Positions 56,771 to 64,000 of a DNA stretch of 64,000 nt are shown here, one piece after another. The first letter of the stretch is position 1, and every line of letters starts with the position of its first letter. The notes below the pieces were generated by a model, which searched no databases, was not told the origin of the DNA, and worked only from the letters and a program-made list of their open reading frames with translations. The stretch comes from Acinetobacter chengduensis (lineage in GTDB: Bacteria; Pseudomonadota; Gammaproteobacteria; Pseudomonadales; Moraxellaceae): assembly GCF_003664645.1 (NCBI RefSeq), contig NZ_RCHC01000004.1:124001-188000 (forward strand), written 5' to 3'. The position numbers and the translations under genes are program-made.

Positions 56771-57393
56771 AAAAGAAAATATTTAAACAAGTGACTTATT
56801 CTCAAACTGATTTAGTTATTTTGGCTGGTGGTCAAGCTCGCCGTATGAATGGCATCAATAAACTCTTACATAAATTTGATGATGACATTCAATTAATCAA
56901 AATTCATCAACATTTAAAAAGTCGCGTTGCGCAGGTTTGGGTCAACAGCCACCGTGATTATTCGATTTATAAACGTATTATTCCTTCAATTCAGTTTTTT
57001 AAGGATGATGAAGCTGGGTTTCATGGGCCATTAATGGGAATGAAAAGCGCATGGTCACACGTACAGGCTGACTATGTATTATTTGTGCCGTGTGATGTGA
57101 CTTATATCCCTAAAAAAGTGATTTCACGTTTACATCAAGCTATACAACGCGATCCTTTATGTGAGGTGGCTGTTGTTGAAATTAACGGTAAAGCACTTTT
57201 CCCTTTTTGCCTTTTAAAGCGCAGTAGTCTGCCTAAAATTTGCATGCATTTAGAACAAAATCAACGCAGTTTAAAGCACTGTTTTGCAGAAATGCACATG
57301 CAATTGGCACGTTTTAAAAATCATGCACTATTTTTTCACAGTATTAATTCATTTGACGAATTACAACAACATCAACAACTGAGTTTCTTATAA
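56767..57393 (+). CDS. mobA: MobA-like molybdenum cofactor guanylyltransferase
   Basis: Nucleotidyltransferase of 208 residues that adds GMP to molybdopterin, needed for the bis-MGD cofactor of nitrate reductase. The VILAGGQARRMNGINK motif corresponds to the GTP-binding LAGG-x-RRMGG-DK of MobA, with Asn in place of the usual Asp. FVPCDVTYIP is the metal-binding region. Its ATG overlaps the nitrate reductase stop by 4 nt, so cofactor maturation and enzyme are coupled. Confidence 0.85.
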   Translation: MKKKIFKQVTYSQTDLVILAGGQARRMNGINKLLHKFDDDIQLIKIHQHLKSRVAQVWVNSHRDYSIYKRIIPSIQFFKDDEAGFHGPLMGMKSAWSHVQADYVLFVPCDVTYIPKKVISRLHQAIQRDPLCEVAVVEINGKALFPFCLLKRSSLPKICMHLEQNQRSLKHCFAEMHMQLARFKNHALFFHSINSFDELQQHQQLSFL

Positions 57394-57622
57394 ATCTGCA
57401 ATGATCAGCTCAAAGCTATGCCCATTTTATGTGCGGTGAATAAATGGCTCATTAGATGATGTTGGTATTTGGTCCCATGAATAAACCAAAGCGAATAATG
57501 CAAGGTTAAAAATCATGTGGAGATAGTTTTGGATTACAACAACATATCAAGGATTAGATCTTAAGATTATGTTTTTAAAAATAAAAATATTTTTACGTGA
57601 TTTTAAAACCCTTAACTTAAAG

Positions 57623-57639
57623 TTGGAACGCTTTTTGCT
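57623..57639 (+). promoter_or_regulatory. Candidate sigma-54 promoter of the molybdenum cofactor operon
   Basis: TTGGAACGCTTTTTGCT has exact GG-N10-GC spacing, a perfect -12 (TTGCT) and seven of eight bases at -24. Transcription would start near 57650, about 76 nt before moaA. The rest of the 57394-57725 gap is AT-rich with no terminator I can support. Confidence 0.7.
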
Positions 57640-57725
57640 AAATTTTGCTAGATATATTGCAAGAAAATAGAGCAACTCGAATGAGCTGTTCACATATAGC
57701 GCAATGAGTGCAATGGATTAGACCC

Positions 57726-58751
57726 ATGAATAGCATAACAAAATTACACGCGAAGCCGTTCCAAGATCAATTTGGTCGACACAAGCGAAAGTTACGCATA
57801 TCGATAACAGATCGGTGTAATTTTAAATGCGTATATTGCATGCCAGAGCATCCTGAATGGATGCATAAACATAATTTACTTAGCTTTGAAGCTTTATATG
57901 CATTTTGCAAATTTATGGTGCAACGTGGCATTGAGCAAATTCGCATTACAGGCGGTGAACCGCTCATGCGTCAAGGTGTGGTTCATTTTGTGCAACAACT
58001 AAAAACCTTAAAAGTTTTGGGTTTAAAACGTATATCTATGACCACGAATGGTCACTACTTAAAGCATTATGCACATGCATTGCAAGAAGCAGGCTTAGAT
58101 GATCTCAATATTAGTTTAGATAGCTTAGATGAACAGCAATTTCAGCAATTAACCCAAAGGAAACTTGGCCCTGTACTTGAAGGGATAGCCGAAGCCCAAA
58201 AAGCGGGCTTAAAGCTCAAAATAAATACTGTGCTGATGCAAAGCCTTAATGAAAATCAAATCATTCCTTTAGTGCAATGGGCGACCCAAGAGCAAATTGA
58301 ATTACGCTTTATTGAGTTTATGCCTTTAGATGGCGATCAAAAATGGACACAACAAGAAGTTGTTTCTGAACAGTACATTTTAGACAGTTTAAGTCGCCAA
58401 TTTGAAGTACAGCGTGTAGACGGACACGGTACGCAACCAGCTCGCCAATATCGAGTTAACGGTCAAATCATCGGGATTATTTCTACGATTACGCATTCAT
58501 TTTGTGGTCGCTGTGATCGTTTAAGACTGAATGCTCAAGGCGAATTTTATAATTGTTTGTTTTCCTTAAACGGGCTGAACTTAAAGCAAGATATAGAGAC
58601 TTTAAGTTCTGATCCGCAACAAGTTGACATACTTCTAAATAGTAAACTGACTTCTTATATTTGGCAAAAAGAACAAGGTTTTCATAGCTTAATGATAAAA
58701 AAACCACAAAGTAATGTTCGTAAAATCAGCATGCACATGATTGGAGGCTAA
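57726..58751 (+). CDS. moaA: GTP 3',8-cyclase
   Basis: Radical SAM enzyme of about 341 residues that starts molybdopterin synthesis by cyclising GTP. The N-terminal SAM cluster is CNFKCVYC, the GGEPL motif follows, and the C-terminal cluster is CGRCDRLRLNAQGEFYNC. The chain ends in GG, as MoaA proteins do. I take ATG 57726; the GTG at 57708 is also open and neither has a strong ribosome site. Confidence 0.92.
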   Translation: MNSITKLHAKPFQDQFGRHKRKLRISITDRCNFKCVYCMPEHPEWMHKHNLLSFEALYAFCKFMVQRGIEQIRITGGEPLMRQGVVHFVQQLKTLKVLGLKRISMTTNGHYLKHYAHALQEAGLDDLNISLDSLDEQQFQQLTQRKLGPVLEGIAEAQKAGLKLKINTVLMQSLNENQIIPLVQWATQEQIELRFIEFMPLDGDQKWTQQEVVSEQYILDSLSRQFEVQRVDGHGTQPARQYRVNGQIIGIISTITHSFCGRCDRLRLNAQGEFYNCLFSLNGLNLKQDIETLSSDPQQVDILLNSKLTSYIWQKEQGFHSLMIKKPQSNVRKISMHMIGG

Positions 58752-58755
58752 GTCA

Positions 58756-59007
58756 ATGAAAAGCATAAATATCCGTATAGAGGCCTTTGGTGCAATTGAA
58801 AAACAACTCCCACAGGAGCTCGATTTTTACTGTGAACCGAATGCAACTGTGGCAGAAATATTGGAATTAATTGTAAAGGCATACCCGCAATCTGAACACA
58901 TGCTAGAACGCTGTGCTTGTGCCATGGGTGAAGACATCATCTCCAGGCATCATCATTTAACCCAAAATAGTACCGTTGTGCTGTTGTCACCTGTTGCTGG
59001 AGGCTAG
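58756..59007 (+). CDS. moaD: Molybdopterin synthase sulfur carrier subunit
   Basis: Ubiquitin-fold sulfur carrier of 83 residues that ends in the required GG (SPVAGG). I start at ATG with GGAGG 8 nt upstream (this GGAGG overlaps the end of moaA). With MoaE it forms molybdopterin synthase. Confidence 0.9.
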   Translation: MKSINIRIEAFGAIEKQLPQELDFYCEPNATVAEILELIVKAYPQSEHMLERCACAMGEDIISRHHHLTQNSTVVLLSPVAGG

Positions 59008-59009
59008 TC

Positions 59010-59561
59010 ATGATGCTTAAAGATTTTTCACGCATACAAAATACATTATTTAGCCAAGCACTATTTGACCCGATTCATGCATTTCCAGAGTGTGGCGGTA
59101 TAGGCGTATTTATTGGCACTGTACGTAATCACCATGAAGGTAAGGCAGTTAAGGCCTTGAAATATACAGCCTATGCTCCAGTTGCTGAGAAAATGATTCG
59201 CCAAATTGAACGAGAAATTCAAGGTAAATACGGCGTGTCTTATGTACGGGTGGTTCACCGTATTGGTGCTTTAGATGTGGGGGATACCGCCATTATTGCA
59301 CTGTCCTACGCGACACATAGACGCGAAGCGTTTCAAGCTTGTGAAGAAGCAGTAGAGCGTGTAAAGCATGAAGTTCCTGTGTGGAAAGAAGAATTCTACA
59401 TGGACGGCAGTAGCCAATACGTAGAAGGTTGCTGTATTCGTACAGACCATGAGCCTAAGTCACATTCTTTACATCGCACCCATGATCATCATGAAAGCCA
59501 CTTGAGCTTATATACAGAAGAAAAAAACAACATGCCTGTTTTTTATCAATGGCCTTTATAA
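59010..59561 (+). CDS. moaE: Molybdopterin synthase catalytic subunit with a His-rich tail
   Basis: Large subunit of molybdopterin synthase, which transfers sulfur to precursor Z. The fold core (about 1-142) has GIGVFIGTVRNHHEGK and the active-site Lys in VWKEEFYMDGS (K126). The chain is 183 residues rather than the usual 150. The extra C-terminal part has seven His between residues 147 and 164. GGAGG precedes the ATG. Confidence 0.9.
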   Translation: MMLKDFSRIQNTLFSQALFDPIHAFPECGGIGVFIGTVRNHHEGKAVKALKYTAYAPVAEKMIRQIEREIQGKYGVSYVRVVHRIGALDVGDTAIIALSYATHRREAFQACEEAVERVKHEVPVWKEEFYMDGSSQYVEGCCIRTDHEPKSHSLHRTHDHHESHLSLYTEEKNNMPVFYQWPL

Positions 59562-59608
59562 GTTTTAACCAACTTAAATACATTTAAAAATAAGATAAAG
59601 GAGATGCA

Positions 59609-60532
59609 ATGAAAAATGTCGGGATGAAGGCTGAAAGCTATCGCACAGCAATCGCCACAGGGATACTTTACGCACCAGCACATTGCATTGAATTACTCAG
59701 AAATGGTAATACCGAAAAAGGTGATGCACTTAAAACAGCACGTATTGCAGGTATTTTAGGGGCAAAGCGAACAGATGAACTCATTCCTTTATGTCATCCA
59801 TTACCAATATATCGTGCAGATATTGAATACGAACTTCGTGATACTCAAGTGGAAATTATTGCGACAGTCGAAACCATTGGCCCAACAGGGGTAGAAATGG
59901 AAGCTCTCACTGCTGTGAGTCTAGCAGGTTTAACGTTATACGACATGCTAAAACCGCATTGTGAACCGGAAGATTTATGTCTAGATCAAGTCAAACTACA
60001 GAAGAAAAAAGGTGGCAAATCTCACTTTAGCCGTGTACTTAAAGAATCTGTTGCTACTTCTATAATTGTGCTTTCAGATACCGTTGCTTCAGGAAAAAAA
60101 CCAGATACGGCGGGACAGAATGTTTTAGAGATCTTAGAAGAAGCGAATTTTGGTCCGATTGCATATCAGGTTCTTCCAGATGACCCAAAACAACTTTTAG
60201 CTTTAATTGAGCAACAAAAAAATCAATTTGCATTCATTTTAACAGTGGGTGGCACAGGTTTAGGGCCAAAAGATTTAACCGTTGAAACTCTTCAACCGCT
60301 GTTACATCGTGAAATACCCGGCCTAATGGAAGCTTCGCGTAGTTTTGGCCAAAAACGTACGCCTTATGCCGCACTCAGTCGAGGCGTTGCGGGCTATATC
60401 GATCAAAGTTTAGTCATCACCTTACCCGGAAGCCGTCAGGGTGCTCAAGAGTCTTTAATTGCCATACTGCCAGCTTTAGTTCATTTATTTGATGTGCAAA
60501 AAAATATCCCTCATGTAGGAGGGTATCAATGA
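59609..60532 (+). CDS. Fused cyclic pyranopterin monophosphate synthase and molybdopterin adenylyltransferase-like protein
   Basis: Two enzymes in one 307-residue chain. Residues 1-155 are MoaC (GILGAKRTDELIPLCHPLPI and TGVEMEALTAVS). Residues 165-307 are a MoaB/MogA domain (LSDTVASGKKPDTAG, TVGGTGLGPKDLT). MoaC completes precursor Z with MoaA; the MoaB/MogA part adenylates molybdopterin before metal insertion. AAGGAG precedes the ATG. Confidence 0.93.
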   Translation: MKNVGMKAESYRTAIATGILYAPAHCIELLRNGNTEKGDALKTARIAGILGAKRTDELIPLCHPLPIYRADIEYELRDTQVEIIATVETIGPTGVEMEALTAVSLAGLTLYDMLKPHCEPEDLCLDQVKLQKKKGGKSHFSRVLKESVATSIIVLSDTVASGKKPDTAGQNVLEILEEANFGPIAYQVLPDDPKQLLALIEQQKNQFAFILTVGGTGLGPKDLTVETLQPLLHREIPGLMEASRSFGQKRTPYAALSRGVAGYIDQSLVITLPGSRQGAQESLIAILPALVHLFDVQKNIPHVGGYQ

Positions 60533-61770
60533 ATCAATATGTCGAGCATTCAGGCTGTGGTGCAGAAGCTGATTTAATTTCAGTTGATCAGGCTTTGTCG
60601 CTTATTTTAGAAAAAGTACAGAGTTTGGATACTGAAACGGTGGCTTTATCAAAGGCTTTAAACCGCTTTCTAGCAGATGATGTGTATTCATCAATTAATT
60701 TGCCAATGTTTTCGCAAAGTGCTGTAGATGGTTATGCCATCGTAGCAACAGGTCATATTAGCGCTCAAACACAATTTGAATTGGTGGGTGAGCTACGTGC
60801 AGGCCAATCGACTGATATTTGTCTAACAGAAGGTCAAGCTGTACGTATATTTACGGGTGCGGCCATTCCACAAAACACCACAACTGTGGCTCGCCAAGAA
60901 ATAGTTCAGTCGATTGAAAATAAGATATTAATACGCCAAGACTTGGCAATACACATCGATATTCGAGATGCTGGAGAAGAAGTAGCATCTGGACAACAAC
61001 TTGCACAGCACGGCCAACAGCTAAGTATCGGTGCAATTGCAGCTTTAAGCATGGCAGGAGTTAAAGTTGTTAAGGTGTACCGTTATCCACGTATAGCTGT
61101 AGTGATTACGGGTGATGAAGTTGCATCGCAAGCGAGTGATCTTACGACAGGCCAAATCTTTGATGCTAACGCACCATTGATACAAGCATGGTTTGAAGCA
61201 CGTCAGCAAAAGGTCAGTATTTTTCATGTTGCAGATCATGAAGACGCACTAACAGAATTATTTCATCAGCTCAAAGATGAGTATGACCTAATTATTAGCA
61301 CAGGTGGCGTTTCTGTCGGTGATTATGACCTTATACGTCCTGTAGCGCTTAAAGTGGGTTTTGAGCAAATATTTTGGAAAATAAAACAAAAACCAGGTAA
61401 ACCCATGTTGTTTGCTCAATATCGTAATCTTAATTCACATCATTGTTGCTTATTGGGTTTGCCAGGCAACCCTGCAGCTGTCTATGTAGGCATGCAAATT
61501 TATACATCCACATTACTCAATGCACTTCAAAATCAACGTCAGATGCCAAATTGGTTCAGTGGAAAAATGACCCATACGCTAAAACCCGATGCACGCGAAC
61601 GCTTTTTACGGATGTCGGCACAATTTGATCAGGGTGAACTTCAGTTACAAAGCTTAAGTAAACAACAATCACACATGCTAACAAATCTTATGCAGGCCAA
61701 TTGTTTGGTACGTGTGCCTGCCAATGAGAGCATACAGATTGGGCAATGCCTCACTGGAATCTTTATTTAA
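60529..61770 (+). CDS. moeA: Molybdopterin molybdenumtransferase
   Basis: Enzyme of 413 residues that inserts molybdate into adenylated molybdopterin. The signatures FSQSAVDGYAI, VRIFTGAAIP and TGGVSVGDYD are present, and the C-terminal domain carries GLPGNPAAVYVGM. Its ATG overlaps the preceding stop by 4 nt. Confidence 0.94.
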   Translation: MNQYVEHSGCGAEADLISVDQALSLILEKVQSLDTETVALSKALNRFLADDVYSSINLPMFSQSAVDGYAIVATGHISAQTQFELVGELRAGQSTDICLTEGQAVRIFTGAAIPQNTTTVARQEIVQSIENKILIRQDLAIHIDIRDAGEEVASGQQLAQHGQQLSIGAIAALSMAGVKVVKVYRYPRIAVVITGDEVASQASDLTTGQIFDANAPLIQAWFEARQQKVSIFHVADHEDALTELFHQLKDEYDLIISTGGVSVGDYDLIRPVALKVGFEQIFWKIKQKPGKPMLFAQYRNLNSHHCCLLGLPGNPAAVYVGMQIYTSTLLNALQNQRQMPNWFSGKMTHTLKPDARERFLRMSAQFDQGELQLQSLSKQQSHMLTNLMQANCLVRVPANESIQIGQCLTGIFI

Positions 61771-61825
61771 GCTCCAAGGCTTTATCACTATTAGTGTTCA
61801 TGATTCAATCGACTAGGAATTACAA

Positions 61826-62581
61826 ATGCGCCTACTTTCTACTTTCATACTTGGGTTATGTGTGTTGTCCAATACCACACACGCTGAAACTATTAAAATA
61901 TATGCTGCTGCAAGTTTAAGTAATGCCATTACAGACATTGCTACACAGTATCAAGCTAAGCACAGTGGCGTAAAAATTGTCCCAGTGTTTGGGGCATCTT
62001 CAGCTTTGGCCAAGCAAATTGAAGCAGGCGCTCCAAGTGATCTATATTTTTCTGCAGATCAAGATTGGATGAACTATTTACGCAAACAACAAAAAATCCA
62101 GCCGAACTCAGTTAAGACTTTACTGTCTAATGATTTGGTACTGATTGGCCCACGCACAAGTACACTCAAAATCAAAACGACACCTGAATTTGCATTTGCT
62201 CAGTCATTTCAAGGCCACTTATGTACGGGCCAAATGGAATCTGTGCCAGTGGGCAAATATGCAAAGCAGAGTTTAATCAAGTTAAATTGGTTAAATAGTC
62301 TTTCTGGCAGAATTGTCGCAACAGATGATGTACGGTCGGCTTTGGCATTTGTTGAGCGTGGAGAATGTTCGGTAGGTATTGTCTATCGTACGGATGCTCT
62401 GATTAGCAAAAAAGTTAAAGTTGTTGGTGTATTTCCTGCAAATAGTCATCACCCAATTGAATATCCAATCGCATTAACGCTACAAGGTGCGCAAAACAAA
62501 GATGCTGTGGCGTTCTATCATTATTTAAAAGAGCAATCCGTGGCAAAAAATATATTTAAACAATATGGTTTTAAACTCTAA
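61826..62581 (+). CDS. modA: Molybdate ABC transporter substrate-binding protein
   Basis: Periplasmic binding protein of 251 residues with a signal peptide (cleaved near THAET). The family pattern KIYAAASLSNAITDIA at the start and FGASSALAKQIEAGAPSDLYFSAD (key Ser and Tyr residues for oxyanion binding) are present. It opens the modABC group 56 nt after moeA. No ModE regulator or classic ModE operator was recognised. Confidence 0.93.
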   Translation: MRLLSTFILGLCVLSNTTHAETIKIYAAASLSNAITDIATQYQAKHSGVKIVPVFGASSALAKQIEAGAPSDLYFSADQDWMNYLRKQQKIQPNSVKTLLSNDLVLIGPRTSTLKIKTTPEFAFAQSFQGHLCTGQMESVPVGKYAKQSLIKLNWLNSLSGRIVATDDVRSALAFVERGECSVGIVYRTDALISKKVKVVGVFPANSHHPIEYPIALTLQGAQNKDAVAFYHYLKEQSVAKNIFKQYGFKL

Positions 62582-62598
62582 AGTTTAGGGTGAGTTCC

Positions 62599-63297
62599 AT
62601 GCTAAGTCCTGAAGAGCTAAGCGCGTTGTACTTATCTGCCAAGGTAGCCATTTGCGCCACGCTTCTGTGCTTACCATTTGCTATTGCCTTAGCTTGGGTG
62701 CTTGCTCGGCATGACTTTTATTGCAAATTTTTAGTAGAAGCATTATTGCAATTACCTATGGTTTTACCACCTGTAGTATTGGGTTATATGCTTTTAATTC
62801 TTTTGGGTGCTCAGGGCTGGATAGGAAAAGTACTTCAGTATTGGGGTATTCAGTTGGTATTTAATTGGAAAGGGGCTGTCTTAGCCTCCATGATAGTCGC
62901 TTTTCCCTTAATCGTGCAGCCTATTCGTCTATCCTTTCAAATGATTAATCAAGAATTAGAACAAGTTGCAGGTTCTTTGGGGGCAAATCCAAGACAAGTA
63001 TTTCGAAGCATCAGTTTAGCTTTGGCATTACCGGGAATTTTGATTGGTAGCATTTTAGGATTTAGCCGTAGTTTAGGTGAGTTTGGTGCCACGATTACCT
63101 TTGTGGGCAATATTCCAGATGAAACACGCACCATACCTATTGCTATTTATTCGCTTATTCAACAGCCCGATGGTGAACAAGCTGCACTACGTTTAGTGGT
63201 GCTGTCCATTTGTATTGCTATGCTGGCCTTAATTGCAAATTATTATATTTTACAAAGCTATCAGCGAAAGCTAGGAGGGAAGCATGCTTCGATGTAA
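62599..63297 (+). CDS. modB: Molybdate ABC transporter permease
   Basis: Inner-membrane permease of 232 residues with about five helices and the loop EQVAGSLGANPRQVFRSISLALALPG, the EAA motif that contacts ModC. I start at ATG (MLSPEELSALYLS) with AGGGTGA upstream instead of the GTG three codons earlier. It overlaps modC by 14 nt. Confidence 0.93.
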   Translation: MLSPEELSALYLSAKVAICATLLCLPFAIALAWVLARHDFYCKFLVEALLQLPMVLPPVVLGYMLLILLGAQGWIGKVLQYWGIQLVFNWKGAVLASMIVAFPLIVQPIRLSFQMINQELEQVAGSLGANPRQVFRSISLALALPGILIGSILGFSRSLGEFGATITFVGNIPDETRTIPIAIYSLIQQPDGEQAALRLVVLSICIAMLALIANYYILQSYQRKLGGKHASM

Positions 63298-63919
63298 CTT
63301 CAATTTCCAATATGCAGACTTTCAGCTACATGCCCAAATCGACATGCAAGCGCAACTGCTGGGCATTATGGGAGCTTCAGGCAGTGGGAAATCAACTTTT
63401 TTAAAAAATATTGTCGGTTTATTACAACCTCAAGATGGTTTTATCGCCTTAAATGAACAATTACTAGATGATGCGCAGAGCAAGTTACATGTACCCATGC
63501 ATCAACGCCGTATTGGGTTGATTTTTCAAAAAGCTTGCCTCTTTCCGCATTTAAATGTGATGCAAAATTTACGATATGCCTTACGCTTTCAAAATGAAGC
63601 CTTGGGCAGATTTAGCTTTGATGAAGTTGTTGATCTTTTGCAATTAAAGGCCTTACTAAAGCGCCGTTCACATCAGTTGTCTGGTGGAGAAGCACAGCGT
63701 GTTTCAATTGGACGTGCACTATTGTCATCACCAGATTTACTCCTGCTAGATGAGCCTTTAACGGGTTTAGACAGTCAATTAAAAGAGCAAATTTTACCAT
63801 TTTTAAAAGATATTAAAGCTCATACACAATTACCCATGATTTATGTCACGCACCATTTAGAAGAACTTCGATATTTGGATGCACAGGTGATGTATATGGC
63901 AAATGGAAAAATAACTTAA
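63284..63919 (+). CDS. modC: Molybdate ABC transporter ATPase, short form
   Basis: ATP-binding subunit of 211 residues with Walker A (GASGSGKST), signature (LSGGEAQRVSIGRAL), Walker B (LLLLDEP) and switch His (YVTHH). It lacks the C-terminal molybdate-binding Mop domain that many ModC proteins have. It overlaps modB. The last 80 nt of the window hold no recognisable gene. Confidence 0.92.
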   Translation: MLRCNFNFQYADFQLHAQIDMQAQLLGIMGASGSGKSTFLKNIVGLLQPQDGFIALNEQLLDDAQSKLHVPMHQRRIGLIFQKACLFPHLNVMQNLRYALRFQNEALGRFSFDEVVDLLQLKALLKRRSHQLSGGEAQRVSIGRALLSSPDLLLLDEPLTGLDSQLKEQILPFLKDIKAHTQLPMIYVTHHLEELRYLDAQVMYMANGKIT

Positions 63920-64000
63920 GCGCCATCATGATTTAAAAGGGAAGAGTCCGTATGGATTTTCTCCCCATTTCACCCAAATTGCCTAATTAATCTTTTTTTA

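Overview
The window looks like a chromosomal segment from an Acinetobacter species. The DNA is AT-rich and intergenic regions are short. The BenM/CatM-type LysR regulator, the DcaP-like benzoate porin, the FAD-type urate hydroxylase and the beta-ketoadipate gene set all read as Acinetobacter versions. I see no rRNA, tRNA, insertion sequence, prophage or CRISPR array. The content is catabolic and nitrogen-assimilation genes.

Layout, left to right. (1) 1-6.6 kb: a BMP-type ABC importer (binding protein, double ATPase, two permeases) and an amidohydrolase, probably for purine or nucleoside uptake and deamination. (2) 6.7-22 kb: a minus-strand run of twelve benzoate and catechol genes in the order catB-catC-catA-benA-B-C-D-E-catI-J-F-D. 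A LysR regulator diverges from catB, and the benK transporter and a porin follow it. Together they take benzoate to succinyl-CoA and acetyl-CoA. (3) 22-38 kb: mixed genes. They are a MocR-type regulator, an acyl-CoA ligase, two DMT exporters, a putative Fur-controlled ApbE/PepSY/flavoreductase group, a malic enzyme and a cidA/lrgB pair with its LysR regulator. (4) 38.4-45.9 kb: a urate-to-glyoxylate pathway in four transcription units (puuE; uraD-uraH-urate permease; alc-allA; hpxO) plus a LysR regulator. (5) 46-57.4 kb: nitrate assimilation. It has the NasS/NasT sensor-antiterminator pair, a nitrate transporter, NirB, a NirD-reductase fusion, nitrate reductase and MobA. (6) 57.7-63.9 kb: molybdenum cofactor synthesis (moaA-D-E, a moaC-moaB fusion, moeA) and the ModABC molybdate importer, which supply the nitrate reductase.

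The strongest new signal is regulatory. Nine matches to the sigma-54 (-24/-12) promoter, each with the exact GG-N10-GC spacing, sit upstream of the nitrogen-related transcription units: the ABC importer, puuE, uraD, alc, hpxO, the adjacent LysR gene, nasT, the nitrate transporter and moaA. At the nitrate transporter the predicted transcript begins almost directly with two small hairpins. Each has a hexaloop with A at position 1 and G at position 4, the signature of an ANTAR (NasT) target RNA. The window therefore reads as a nitrogen-scavenging region in which purine breakdown, nitrate assimilation and probably cofactor supply share RpoN control, next to an unrelated aromatic-acid catabolic block.

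All calls come from reading the sequence. No database or folding program was run. Start codons were moved where a Shine-Dalgarno sequence clearly favoured an internal start.
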